DNA of 64,000 nt from Calcarisporiella thermophila CBS 279.70 (lineage: Eukaryota; Calcarisporiellomycota): the NCBI RefSeq assembly GCF_041956535.1, contig NW_027192205.1:434085-498084 (forward strand), read 5' to 3'. The position numbers and the translations under genes are program-made. The notes under the pieces were generated by a model. That model saw nothing but the letters and a program-made list of their open reading frames with translations. It made no database searches and was not told where the DNA came from. The stretch's first letter is position 1. The number at the start of each line of letters is the position of its first letter. Shown here one piece after another: positions 45,250 to 58,900 of this stretch.

Positions 45250-48200
45250 ATGGCCGAAAGAATATTAGGTAAAGTCTTTATTTATATGGACTTTGTTTAT
45301 GAAAAAGTATTTATGAACTCCTGGATGCGCTTCTTTGGAATTATATACCGGATTTTAGAACTGCTCGACAATGTAGAGTTACGAATAGCGCTTGCCGATT
45401 CCGATGAACAATTTGAGAAGGCATTAGGTACTTATCTCTGTCCGGTGTTGCGAGAACTAAGGCGCCCAGAAGAATCTGTACGACGTAAATCACTAGAGAT
45501 TCTATCCCACATTGGAAAAAGAGTTCGATCTCGCCAGGCAGTAAAACTGCCAGTTGAAGAATTAGTTGCTCTGATAAGCGATAGCACCATGCCTGCAGTG
45601 GTGGGAAATGTGGCAATGATGTACTTGGGGATGGGTTTTGAGAGAATAAGTGTGGAGGTATATATCATTTGCTCCCGAAAATATGGTGATGGCAAACTAA
45701 TGTTAATTCATAGGACCGTCTGGACTATCTTCCAAAATTAGTTGCTAATATTGCTGAGCGGCCAGCACATCAACAGACATCTCTGCTTCGTATAGTGCTT
45801 CCGGTATACACTCATTACATAAAAGAAGGCGTCCATATGAATAATAATCGTTCCATTATATAGGTTTTAAAAGAAATTAAACGAGATCCCATTGTTCCCT
45901 CACCAGACCCATACAACTTTACAGAGAAACCAGAGGACGCTGTGTGTCTCTTAGGCATCTTTACTGAGGTGATGCTCTACCATCCGCCTGCTCCAGAACG
46001 AAAGTCCACTCCTGGCGAGTCAAGGTATTTTCCTATTGATTTCTTCCGAAATGAAACCAACTCAATGTCCCCTATCAATAGCGCAGAGAAAAAACCTCAC
46101 ATACCGTCCGGTATGAGTCCTAATTCAGTCAAATCCATTACCGATGATGGAAAAGCAAGCTGGACAACAAACATTCAAGAGCTGAGGTCAATCAAGGTTG
46201 GTGAAAAGTGTCAGCTCACTTAAACCCTAAACATTACTGATCTTTCAAAGGATAGCTTGGAATTCTACGTTTTATCAGCAATTCTTCTCTACTTCCTGAT
46301 GATCTTCCCGATTCGGTTATAATCAAACGCTTTTGTATCCTTCTTATTGGAGCCTGTGACCCTTCACACGAAGTTTTAGATTTAGCTGAAGACGGCTTAA
46401 AGCGATTAAAAAAGCCGGACTTGGAGGACAAAAAGGTTCTTATTTTCCTCTCTAAAAGAGTAGTTGCTTTATATCTAACAAAAATACATGGATATGCTAT
46501 ATGGGTAGACTGTGGAAGAACTGTATAAACTGTATCAAGGCTCTCTCTTCGGGAAACCGAATCCACAAGGTTAACGAGGATTTTTTTTTTTCGGATTGTA
46601 TTGAATGCTCACTTTAACCTCGCTCTCATTTTCGGTCACATTTAGCGGCCCAATCCATTCCGGCTTCGGTTTTTAGAACTCCTGCCTCTCCACCACTTAA
46701 ACATCGCATTCTAATGTATCTTTCAAAATCACGCACCGCCACCAACACTATGCCCGCCATGGTTCAGGTCGCATTCGATTGCCTGTATGGCGCGGAAACT
46801 ACACCAAAACTCAGAAACCAAGGGATGCACTTTGTACAATGGTCTGCTCGAATGGCCAATTCCGAGATTATCAGACCAATTGCCAACGTTCTGGTGTCAG
46901 GAATGCTCAAGTTTATTGAGGAACAGCGGGAGATGACTGGTAATGACGCCGAGACTTTACGAGGGTTTGGATATGTGGCCATTGGGCTCATTACCAAGAG
47001 AGGTATGTCAAATGGTCACCGTGGATAGTTGTCTATTTCGATAGAGCCAATGATTTAAGCCCCCTTATTTTTGTAAATATTTTAGTACCAGATATGTTCC
47101 GAACTGATATTCCTCTTCTCTCGAATCTCTTTTCATCCGTCTCGACCGAAACTGCCAATGTGCGAGTCTCTGTGCAAGAGGCCCTTTCTCTCATGATAGA
47201 TGTATATAAAGATTTTACAGAGCAGGTTAGCCAAGAAGACATAAGTCAGGTGGAATCCATACTGGAGGATAATATCGACAAAGTAAGTGTTCAATTCCAG
47301 AGCAATATGCCGTGCAACCAATAGCTATTTTTCATGACTAATCTTTTATTGGTTCAAAAGAACGTCCATCAAGCACGATATTCTGCCGTTAAATATGCCA
47401 CCTCCTTATTCCCTTTCACACATTCTATGGCACGATACCTCTGTCTATTAGCTTCGGCAGATGAAAAGCTTGAGGTTCGCGAGCTAGCATTAGAAGGACT
47501 CTCTTTCCCTGCGGTGGTCAACGAGCAGACCATCCCCAACTTCGAAGAACTTGTCTCATTGATACGGTCGAAATCCCCCACTCGATTGGAACGGATATCG
47601 GAGCTCTTACAACAACGCCCATCGATGGGAAGGAAATATGTGATGGGATATGAATCGGGTGTGATGCGGAACATTTTAGTGTTCTTATGGAAATTGATCG
47701 TGGCAAATGCTGACGCAAGAGCCTTTATGGACGCTGGAAGTGGCGAGATTGAGAGTTCCGGTAGGAGACGCGAAGAGCTGGAGTGGTTGGAGCTGGTACC
47801 TCGATCGCGACCACATGTGAAATTATGGATTGCCAGGAGATGGATGCAGGAGGATGGAGGGGGCATAAAAAGCTTCTTGGAGCTAGTTGATAAGGCACTT
47901 ATGGCTGAACACGCCGGGGATTTTCTACAAAGTGTGTCTGCAGGGTGTCTGTTAGAGCTGATGTCACTTGGACCCGAGGGGGTGTGTGAACGCTACTTTG
48001 GACAGGTGGACTGGTTCAAGGTAAAGCTTTATTCTTCATCCGAGGTGGCAGCTCAGACTAATCAATACTCCTGACGGTTAGTCTCGACTAAACTCAACAA
48101 AGCAGGAGGCACGGCATTTTATGTCTCATATACTTGGTCTGGTTGCTACCAGTCAACTCCCTCAGAATTCGGCTCGCATCAATGCTTTAGAAGCTCTCCT

Positions 48201-51200
48201 GCGGGAGTTATTCGACCTCCTTACTAGCCCTTCTACCGCCCGTGCAACGGAACACCGACACGGTGCCACCCTAGCAATGGGTTTCTTAATTGGTCGCCTC
48301 ACCTATCGCTATCCCAATGAGCAGTTTGTTCCACGGGAATTATTAGAAAACATCGTCCAACAATTCAGTCAACTTTTAGGCTCCAGCATGAATATGCTCG
48401 TCAGTGCAGCTTGTATTGCGTTGGCTGAAGCAGGCCGATATGGTCCCCTCCCGCAACCTGATGGCGACGCAAACAGGGAACGAATAGTGGATCCACTGAT
48501 AGGGCTGGTCAAAAGGGCAAGAGACTCCAAAGTGCAAGAGCATGCTCTCATTGCACTAGGCCACATCGCAGTCGGCGATTCATCCTTCACCTCAAAAGTA
48601 TTAGAGCTTATCTACTCTCTGCCATCCCTCGTCTCAAAGCAGGTCGAGGTACTCTTTACAGCGGGGGAGATACTTGCTTGCGTTGCTGCTGGTTGGAAAT
48701 GCTCCAATATGGAAGCCCATCTGGACGTTTCTGGAGCACCCAATCCTGCTGATAGAGTCGGAAGAGAGAAAGGAGACGAGGTGATGGAAGAGGTGATGCA
48801 TAAACTATTGAACGAGATGCTGCCTACGAATAGCCCGGCCTCTAGGAAAGCTGTGTGTGTATGGCTGTTAGGACTTGTGCGGTTGTGCGATACCCACCCG
48901 ATAATGCGAAAGGAATTGATCCGAATCCATGAGGCATTTACAATATTGCTCGGGAATAAGGATGGTAAATGACACATTTTTTTTGAATCGAGAAAGTCAC
49001 GAGTGTACATCTGCATTAACATGATGGCTATTATTTCGCAGACTTTGTGCAAGAGGCCGCCTCAAAGGGCATCGGACTTGTGTATGAGTTGGGTGATGCC
49101 ACTGTCCGTAAGCATATGGTTGATTCTCTCGCAGGGATTCTCGGTGACCGTGCAAACAGAAAAACGACCGCGCTTTCTGGCGTTACTCCTGACACCGAAC
49201 TCTTCGATGCCTCCACGCTTGGCTCCGCACCCGACGGCTCCTCATTAACAACCTATCGCTCCCTCCTCTCACTGGCCTCCGACATGAACCAGCCCGAGCT
49301 GGTAGTTAAGTTTATGCAACTTGCAAATCACAATGCCCTCTGGCAATCACGCGCGGGTGCCGCATTTGGGGTGACCGCTATCGTGGCGCAGGCTGAAGAG
49401 GAGCTGCGGCCCTATCTGGCAGATTTAATCCCGCGACTATACAGGTATCAGTACGATCCAGACCCTAAAGTGAACGCCGCCATGACCAACATTTGGCGGG
49501 TACTAGTGAAAGAGCCGAAAAAGGCGGTCGATGAGCATTTCGAAGCAATTATGCGGGGCCTCCTTGAGGGAATGGGGTCGAGGGAGTGGAGGGTTAGGGA
49601 GTCTTGCTGCTCCGGAACCACGGATCTTCTCCACGGAAGATCCATGTCGCAGTTGGAACCCTACCTCGAAGACCTATGGAATATGAGCTTCCGGGCCCTG
49701 GACGACCAAAAAGAGTCCGTTCGAACCGCGGCGTTCAAGACTTGTCGCGCGCTCACCAACATGACGGTAAGATTTGCGGACTCGGGTGTATCGAATCCCG
49801 CGGATGGCCAGCGGATGCTTGGGATTGTCATCCCGTTTTTACTGAAGCGTGGGCTGGTGTCCGATGCGGAGGACGTGCAGCGGTTCAGCTTGAATGTGAT
49901 AATCAAGCTGTGCAAACGTGGCGGAACCGTTCTAAGGCCATGGGTTGGAGAGATCGTTGGCACGCTGTTGGAGGGGATGTCGAGTTTCGAGCCACAGATC
50001 ATGAGTAAGTTAACCAGAGGATACAGAGTGTGCCCGATGATGATAGGGCCTAGTGTCTTAACATCCATCATTCTATTAGATTATTTAAGTTTTCACGTGG
50101 AACGTTATGACATATCGAGAGAACAACTAGAAACCTCAAGACTCACCGCGGCAAAAATGTCTCCTCTTGTAAATATTCCTACAACCTATCTCTATGTTCG
50201 AAAATACTCACCCGATATTGCATAAATAGATGGAAGGCATCGAGTCTTGTATTGATCTTGTTGACGAAGGCACTATGGTATCCATGCGCGACCATCTTCT
50301 CAACGTCATCCGTAAGGGTATAGGTCTTCCCTCCAAAGCCGCGTGCGCACGGTTCCTCGTTAGCGTGTGTATTCGTCGGCCGGAAGCTGTACGGTCTTCC
50401 GCTGACATGCTCCTCAAAGCAATAAGCGGTGCTATTCTTGATACCTCTCCGGCGGTGAGAAAGTCCTATGCGACCGCAGCGGGCTATGTGGCGCATTTGT
50501 GCGGAGATAGATCGATTGAGCGATTCATTGCCCACTTGAAAGGCATCTACATTGGTAACGAAGGTAGATACCGCGTATCCATGGTTCAGGGCTGGTTTGT
50601 GCTAACGCCTTCTCAATAAAAAAAGATGAGCAGTTAAGGTCTATTCCCGGAATTACTGTGCTGGAAATGACCAAGCATGCATCTGATCAACTTAAACGTT
50701 TCCAATCTACCCTCCTGCCCTTTGTCTTTTTCGGGACGCACGATGCGAACGAGAGTATTCAAAGCCACTGGAAGGATGCTTGGGAAGACAGTATCTCTTC
50801 TACTTCTGGATCCATCAAGCTATATCTTGCTGAAATCATGGATTTCCTCTTTGAACTATTTGATGCTAACTCTTGGATCACTAAGCGCCAGGCCGCGGTT
50901 ACTCTGGCGGATGTAGCCGAGATTATTGGGAAGGATATTGCCCCCTATATGGATAGGGTATTGCCAATGTTAGTGAGTAATTTGTCCGGAAGGGTATGGG
51001 AGGGGAAAGAGGCCGTCCTGAGTGCTCTGTGCAATGTTGCTGTCTCTTATCCTGAGTATTTCAAGGACCATCAGGAGAAACTAAACGAGGTTGGAAAGGT
51101 AATTGGTATATCATGCAGAGGGAAGGGGGGGGGGGGGAAGAGGGGAATGTGCAGCTAATAAGTCTGGTTTACTTTTTCTAGGTACTTCTTCGTGAATGTA

Positions 51201-51785
51201 AGAAGAGAAATCTCAAATACAAGCGGCAAGCCATCGACAGCCTCGCTCGTTTTGGTGACACTTTCTCCTCGCCGGCCTATGATCTCTATGCTGAAGCAGC
51301 CCCGCTGTTGTTTGATATTCTCGATTCCCTCTCAGACGACACAATGGATATCGACGATGAAGCCGACGATACAGAGCGGAAGCCCCTCCTTAATCTCCTG
51401 ACTACCAACGTGGTGAAGGCGCTTGGGATGTGTTATACGCGGAAGAGCGACCAACAACGAGAGCATTTGCTGTCGCTGGTGCAGAGGCTAGCGGGGGCGA
51501 TGAAAGACGGGGTATGGATGGTAAGGAGCGGAGTTCTAGAAGCACTGAAGAAGGTGGCGGAGAGAACGGATGAGGCGGTGTTCGATGAGGAAAACACTAG
51601 GGAGATAGTCGGGATTGTGAAGGATGGGATAGAGGATACAAAGGTTTGAGCCACGCGAGCCAATTACTCTTTGCCAAGACAAGACAGAAGCGCTCACTCT
51701 GTTTTATTTATTACTTTAGTACTCAGCCATCCGCACCTTAGCATTTGAAATACTATGCCTTTTATCGGAACGTGCACAAGGTTAA
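45250..51785 (+). CDS. ECM29: proteasome adaptor ECM29 (HEAT-repeat protein)
   Basis: Exon 1 is MAERIL, splicing across the first intron to ELLDNVELRIALADSDEQ, then TYLCPVLRELRRPEESVRRK, SLEILSHIGKRVRSRQ, VKLPVEELVALISDS and MYLGMGFERISVE. Later EKPEDAVCLLGIFTEVMLYH and ELRSIKLGILRFI match the ECM29 N-terminus block by block. The remaining 5 kb encodes HEAT repeats (for example VRVSVQEALSLMIDVYKDF, AALIALGHIAVGD-like segments and AGAAFGVTAIVAQAEEELRP, VRTAAFKTCRALTNM). The last clear exon ends IRTLAFEILCLLSERAQG. ECM29 binds the 26S proteasome and stabilises or remodels it under stress. At least twelve introns; one holds a 13-bp G run. Size (roughly 1,800 residues) fits the family. An alternative 3' exon exists (51843-51997). 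Confidence 0.93.
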
Positions 51786-51842
51786 TTACGTGATAAGAGG
51801 AATATGCAATATGCAGCCAAGCCACTAAGCTCTTTTTAATAG

Positions 51843-51997
51843 GTTCATTAAACCTTAATTTCTCGGCCTTACTCAGCGGCAGCCTAATAGGGGCCTTCCG
51901 CATCGCGCAACAGCAAGGCCCGCGGATCGTAGGGGGTCAGGAGCGGGCTGCCGAGCACATCAAGGCGCTGGAGAAGTTTGGGCCGAAGCATCATTAG
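51843..51997 (+). CDS. possible extra 3' exon of ECM29 or tail of a tiny separate gene
   Basis: An open segment reading SLNLNFSALLSGSLIGAF, RIAQQQGPRIVGGQERAAE and HIKALEKFGPKHH, ending TAG at 51995-51997. It has coding-like composition and a GxxxG-type hydrophobic stretch. A GTTAAT donor at 51781 and an ATAG acceptor at 51841-51842 would join it in frame to the ECM29 C-terminus, replacing the stop at 51783-51785. It could equally be the last exon of an unrelated small membrane protein whose first exon I cannot place. No family recognised. Confidence 0.35.
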
Positions 51998-52267
51998 CTG
52001 GCTAGACAGCTTGCGGCCTCTGAGACCTATTTTTGGACCCTGGGTGAGCTTGTGTAAAAATAATTAAGATGTTTGTGCACGAGCACCCGCGAATTCAAAA
52101 TTTAATGGGTGTAGTTTCTGTTATTTTTATTATTCTATGGTCTTGTTTCTTGCTCGTTTATTTTTTCATATAACAAAGACATTCTTTAATCCGGATATCC
52201 AAGTCCATCAACTGATTCATCCTTGCATCCTCTTCCACATTCCCGTCTTCCCTCATCTACTCTCCTG

Positions 52268-55200
52268 ATGTACTCTCCTCCCAATCGTGACAGGCGTCAC
52301 CCCCTCAGCCCCCCCCATCCGGCGGGTGGTCGCGCTCCCATGCCCCTGAACCCGCCTGAAAACGAATACCCCACCATGACCGGCCCAGAATATCCCATGC
52401 AACATCCCCTACTTGCGCAATCGCCAGACTACTCACCCACAAACTACCAGCATCAAGACATGGCTCCTACTGGAGGATATCCCCCCACTGCGTATCCAAA
52501 CTACGGCAATGGCCACGGCAATGGTGCCGTAAATTATCCACAACAGTATAACAATGGAATGTCCGCGGATTATCCTCCCGGCTCCCCTCATGTGGCTGTA
52601 GATGTTCCAACTATGCACTACGGATCCGCCCCGAGACACCAGCCCCGTCGCCATAGAACTGTCAAGAAAATTAAACTTGTAAGTCTTGAATTAATTCAGA
52701 GAGAATTTTGCGTTGATTTATTGGTTCATCATTGCACATCACTTAGGTTGATGGCAACCTTGTCCTTGATTGCCCCGTGCCTAGCCGTTATTTGCAAAAT
52801 ATCCCACTTAAAAATGAAAAAGAATTTACACACATGCGCTATACTGCGGCCACCTGTGATCCAAATGACTTCAAGAAGGAGGGCTTTACTTTGCGACAGC
52901 CCCTAATGGGCCGAAGCACAGAGCTTTTCATTGTTATGACAATGTATAATGTATGTTTTTTTTTTTCTCTATTGGCTGTTGCTCTTTAGCTTGACCAGCA
53001 TGATTGAGCACGCGATTTTTTCTCTCAATTGTAGGAGGATGAGATCCTTTTTTGCCGCACAATGCACGGCGTTATGAAAAATGTGGCCCATCTCTGCACA
53101 CGAGAGCGTTCTCGGACCTGGGGTCGCGATGGCTGGAAAAAGGTAGTAGTGTGCATCGTTTCGGATGGAAGAACCAAAGTCCACCCACGTACCCTCCACG
53201 TCCTCTCAGCAATGGGGGTTTACCAGGAGGGTGTCGCGAAGAACGTTGTCAACGGCAAGCCTGTTTCGGCGCATATTTACGAAGTAAATATATTTCATTA
53301 TTGCATCGTGGGTTCCCTGTATTGACCAGACTCGGTTTCTTTTCTTTCTCTTTTAGTTCACCACACAAATCTCGCTTGATCCGGATTTGAAGGTCAAGGG
53401 GTCCGAGAAGGGCATTGTCCCCGTCCAGATTATATTTTGTCTGAAGGAAAAAAATCAGAAAAAGATCAATTCCCATCGCTGGTTCTTTAATGCTTTTGGC
53501 CCGGTGATTCAGCCTAATGTGTGTGTGCTCTTGGACGTTGGTACTCGGCCCGGCCCCACCTCTATTTATCACCTGTGGAAGGTAAGGCTTTATATTATTC
53601 GTGAGCAATTGCAGAAATATTCAAAGATTGTGCCATCTCCCGTAGGCTTTCGATGTGAATTCAAATGTTGCCGGAGCCTGTGGAGAGATCCGTGCGATGA
53701 CGGGTACCGCAGGCGTCAACCTTCTGAACCCACTCGTCGCGGCTCAAAACTTTGAATACAAGATGTCCAATATTCTTGACAAGCCGCTCGAGTCGGTGTT
53801 TGGCTATATTTCCGTGCTGCCGGGTGCATTTTCTGCCTACCGCTATATTGCTCTGCAGAATGATCCGCACACTGGCAAAGGACCGCTGGACTCCTACTTC
53901 AAGGGAGAGCAGCTGCACGGTGGAGATGCCGATGTGTTTACGGCAAACATGTATCTCGCAGAGGATCGTATTTTGTGCTTCGAGCTTGTTGCGAAGAAAA
54001 ATGATGCATGGGTATTGCGGTATGTTTCCAATGCATATGGTGAGACGGACGTACCCGATGCCGTGCCCGAGTTTATATCGCAGCGTCGTCGTTGGTTGAA
54101 CGGATCCTTCTTTGCGGCAGTGTATGCGCTTTTCCATTGCACTCAGATGAATCGCAGTGGCCACTCTGTATTCCGCAAGTTCATGCTTTACTTGGAGTTC
54201 ATCTATCAAAGCTACTCTCTTTTGTTCGCCTGGTTCGGCATGGTAGTGACATCTAAAACTTGTGTTCCAGGGAAGACTGAGACTAACTTTTCGCTACTAC
54301 ATAGGGCAATTTCTTCCTCACCTTTTATTCGCTTGCGGAGTCTCTGATCAATATTGAGCCGCATCCATTCGACTCGAATATTGCGTCCATTATCAAACTC
54401 GTTCTCACTTATGTTTATGTTACCCTATTGGTGGTGCAGTTCGTGATGGCCCTTGGCAACAGGCCTCAGGGGTATGTAGATTGAAGCCATTGCTCTGACC
54501 TCTTAGGCACCTAATGATTTGATTGGATATTTACCTCACCTAGTTCCAAATGGTCATACCTCACCATCATGATCTTCTTCGCATTAATTATGGCCTACAT
54601 GCTCTTTGCCTCTGCCTACATCACCTATGTGGGTGTTAAGAACGCGGTGGAAAGTGCGCAAGGCGCTGGCTTCTCCAAATTCTTGGTCTTATTGAAGAAC
54701 AGCGCGTTCCGTGATATCGTGATATCGTTTGCTGCCACCTATCTCATGTACTTTGTGTCTTCGCTGCTCTACCTCGATGCCTGGCACATGTTTACTTCGT
54801 TCGCGCAGTATATGTTCATGATGCCATCCTATATCAACGTGTTAAACATTTACGCATTCTGCAACACCCATGATATCTCCTGGGGCACCAAGGGAGACAA
54901 CACAGTGGCAACTGACCTGGGTGTAGTGAAATCGACTAAAGAAAATGGCGTGCACACTGCTGAAGTCGCCATCCCGACGGAAGAGAAGGATATGAACGCA
55001 GACTACGATTTGGCCATGGCCGAATTACAAAGGAAAGTGGAGGCTCCACCTCAGAAGCGGGATGCAAAGACCAAGCAAGAAGATTACTACCGTGGGTTCC
55101 GAACACGCCTTGTTGTCGCATGGATTCTTAGCAACGCTCTCTTGGTGGTGATCATTACGTCTGCTCAATTGACCAGTTTTGGAAATCAAGCCGGTAAGGA

Positions 55201-55383
55201 TTAGCGCGCATGGTTATTTGTCGTAATGTTCAGGTTTCTGACGTATTTTTCTTTTTTTTCCTTTGATGCTTATTAGAACGCTCTGCTGCCTACTTTGCTT
55301 TCGTTCTGTGGAGTGTAGTCGGTCTTGCAGCCATTCGCTTTGCTGGAAGCACTTTCTACCTTGTCACGAGAATAGTCCAGTAA
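52268..55383 (+). CDS. chitin synthase, division 1 (first of tandem pair)
   Basis: The start at 52268 ([18 protein letters not shown]) opens a Pro/Tyr/Asn-rich disordered N-terminus. The chitin synthase N-terminal domain follows ([20 protein letters not shown]), then [82 protein letters not shown] and [17 protein letters not shown], containing the catalytic EDR and QRRRW motifs. The C-terminal half has about seven membrane helices. The enzyme polymerises UDP-GlcNAc at the plasma membrane and exports the chain. Introns specific to this copy lie after KIKL, after IYHLWK and after FGNQA. An ATG further upstream is absent; in-frame non-ATG extension is not needed. Confidence 0.95.
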
Positions 55384-55967
55384 ACTGGGAAACTGTTTTT
55401 GTACTAGTAAAAAGAAAAAATTTATCCATCATTATAGGTCAGGCAAAAGTTAGTTTAGATTTTGATTTCTTTTTTTTTTATTTCCCTCTTTCTTCCATAT
55501 ATTTCTATTAACACCGGCGGCGGGAACGCTATCATAATAATCGTGTATTTCATGCTATTTTTCACCACTTTCCTTCATCTTGAAGTGTGCGTTCTATTCT
55601 ACTAGAATTTTATTCCCATTCTCCAATTTGAAATTATGCCTCGAATCCCCCGATATGGTTAAATCTGTGATCTTCCTAATTTTGCGGCCAATCGACCACC
55701 CCTTAATTTCCGCAGTCTTGAAAATTGGCCCAAAAGTTGGTGGTACAGCGTTTGATTCAAAGGAATTTACTAGCCGGCTGGCCGGTTGAGATAGAGCAAT
55801 CGAGCCATTTCAATAAAACTGCTTCCCGCGGCCATCCCTTTCCTCCCTCATCTTTACCCCACGGTCGACTGTAGACTATAGGTTTGTTTCTCTGAGAGAG
55901 GAAACGTGGAAGAGCAGAATAATAAAAGAAGCAAAGGATAATTACACTGTCGACGGAGAGGGACTCG
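55384..55967. other. intergenic region between the tandem chitin synthases
   Basis: A 584-bp spacer with the terminator of the first and the promoter of the second chitin synthase gene. No trace of a mobile element or direct repeats that might have mediated the duplication was seen by eye. Confidence 0.45.
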
Positions 55968-58900
55968 ATGGATAGACGCCTCCTTTCGCGCCCGTTTGAT
56001 ATCGCAAGATTCCTTAGGACTCCTCCACCGAACCCCACCTCCTCCCCGTCCCAGACCTCGATCGCGCAAACTGGCCACACGTCCCCGGTCTCCGAGATGC
56101 CTGCGTCAGAAACAATGCGCCCAGCCCAGAACAACTACATGGTCCACTTTGAGGATGTGGTGGAGCCGATCGATCAAGTGTTGAGAGAATTAAGAGACGC
56201 GGCAAACGACGACACAAATTACCTGTCCTCATCATATTCGGGCGATACGCAGGTACCGGTGCCTCCGCCCCACGCATCCGGCACTAGTCGAGACAGCGTG
56301 ACATCTCTCAACTCATCCTTTGTCCCCACTCCCCCTCTGCACACCTCGCTTCCCTCTTACTCCACTTCGAGCCTGGCGAGTCCCCCTCCCATTGACCAAC
56401 TGAGCTCCCCTCCCCCTCCGCTTCATCACCACTACCATCACTTGCCAAAGGGGATGAACGATTGGGGCGAAAACCATCACACCACCCTCGACATGAACGA
56501 TGGACACTATGGACCCTTTGGCGATGACCATAACTCACTCCTCTCCGAGAGCATTGATTCTCATCTACGCGAGCGGCTTGAAGCTGGTCCGATGCCTAGT
56601 AGATATGTACCCCCTCCACCCCACGCGCATACGCTCTTCCCTGCACCGCCTCCGCCTCACGCCATCATTCCTCGAGAGCTTTCCACTCCACCCATCAACT
56701 ATGCCGGCGGTCTCCATCGTAGGCCGTGCAGGAGAAAAACAAGAAGGGTTCAGCTTGTCAGAGGGAATTTGGTACTCGACTGCCCCGTGCCCACAAAATT
56801 ATTACAGGCGGTGGGAAAGAGGGACCACGACGAATTCACGCATATGCGCTACACGGCGGCTACATGTGACCCCAATGATTTTTGCAGGAGCAACTACACA
56901 CTTAGGCAAAGGCTCTATGAGCGGGAAACTGAGCTATTTATTGTGATTACGATGTACAATGTAAACATCACGCTTATTCTATCGTGTTCTCAGTCGACCA
57001 TTTTTCATGCTAACTCTTTTTTTATTATGGTTGTTTAGGAGGATGAGGTGCTCTTTTGTCGGACAATGCACGGGGTGATGAAGAACATTGCGCACTTGTG
57101 CACTCGTAAGAGGTCTCGCACTTGGGGCCCTGAAGGGTGGAAGAAGGTAGTAGTATGTATTGTAGCCGATGGACGCAAAAAATGTCATCCGCGGGTGTTG
57201 TCCGTCTTGGCCGCTATGGGAGTCTATCAGGATGGGATTGCGAAAAACATTGTGAATGGCAAGGAGGTGACCGCCCATATCTACGAGGTAAAATGCTGAA
57301 ATGAAAAGTTGAAGTGGAAATGAAATTTATTTACTTATTTATGTTTCTCTTCCAAACGTGCAATATATAGTACACGTCCCAAATCGCCGTGGATCCTTCG
57401 CTCAGGTTCAAGGGTTCGGACAAGGGCATTGTTCCGGTGCAGATGATTTTCTGCTTGAAGGAGAAGAATCAGAAGAAAATCAATTCCCACCGGTGGTTTT
57501 TCAATGCATTCGGCCCTATCATCCAGCCAAACGTGTGCGTCCTACTTGATGTCGGCACACGTCCCGGTAACACGTCCATTTATCATCTCTGGAAGGCCTT
57601 CGATATCAGCCCTAATGTTGGAGGAGCATGTGGCGAAGTGTGCACGATGACCGGCCCCGGCTCGATCAACCTGTTAAACCCGCTGGTAGCAGCGCAGAAT
57701 TTCGAGTATAAAATGTCTAATATCCTTGACAAGCCCTTGGAATCGATTTTCGGCTACATCTGCGTTCTTCCGGGGGCGTTCTCTGCCTACCGCTACACCG
57801 CCTTGCAGAACGACTCCAAGACTGGAAAGGGCCCATTGGACTCCTATTTCAAGGGCGAGTATCAGCATGGATGTGATGCAGATATATTTACCGCCAATAT
57901 GTATCTGGCGGAGGATCGGATTCTCTGCTACGAGCTAGTGGCGAAGCCAAACTCCTCCTGGCTGCTGCGGTATGTCAAGACCGCATTCGGCGAGACCGAC
58001 GTGCCCGATGCCGTGCCCGAGTTCATCTCTCAGCGCCGAAGATGGCTGAATGGATCGTTCTTCGTGGCAGTATATGCCATCACCCATTTGACCAATATCT
58101 GGCGCACCAACCACAACATTGGAAGGCAGCTACTTTTGCATCTAGAATTCATCTATAATCTTGTTAGCCTAATATTTAGCTGGTTCGCTGTGGTAAGACG
58201 CCCTATTCTATCCAAGATCTTATTTTTTTTTTCTCTCTTAACGTTAACGGGTTGATATCTTGTCGTAGGCCAATTTCTATTTAACCTTCTACTATGTCGG
58301 CATTTCCCTTTCCGACCCCTTGACAGACCCCATTGGGAACAACTGGGGACAACGTATTTTTGAAACGCTGCGGTATCTCTATATTTTCCTTATCATAGTA
58401 CAATTTGTAGCTGCTATGGGCAACAGGCCACAAGGGTTAGCCATCTTATAAACAGTGCCGCATTTTCGTGCAACTCACGATTCTCTATTTTCTCCAAATA
58501 TATAGGTCGAAATGGCTATTCACCCTTTCGATGCTCTTCTTTGCTATTATTATGGTGTACATGATGTTTGCCGCATGCTATCTCACGATTATGACCACCA
58601 AGCGCTCCATTGAAGATGGCATCTTCAGTTCGTTACAGGAAGCTTTCAAGCATCGTGATTTCCGTGACGTGGTCATCTCAATGTCTTCCACCTATGGGCT
58701 CTATTTTGCAAGCGGCCTACTCTATTTTGATCCGTGGCATATGCTCACATCGTTCCTACAGTATATGCTATTATTGCCCAGCTACATCAATATTTTGAAC
58801 ATATATGCCTTCTGTAACACGCATGACGTGAGGTAGGTGTTGGCTTAATTTTAGTCTAATTTTTCATTAGCGATGGCTAACAAGTCGTGAATATAGTTGG

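Noticed and set aside
46335-46343. GTATCCTTC, resembling a U12 GT-AG 5' splice site in ECM29
   Set aside because: It lies inside a continuous reading frame (KRFCILLIGACD) that matches the surrounding HEAT repeat, so it is exon sequence.
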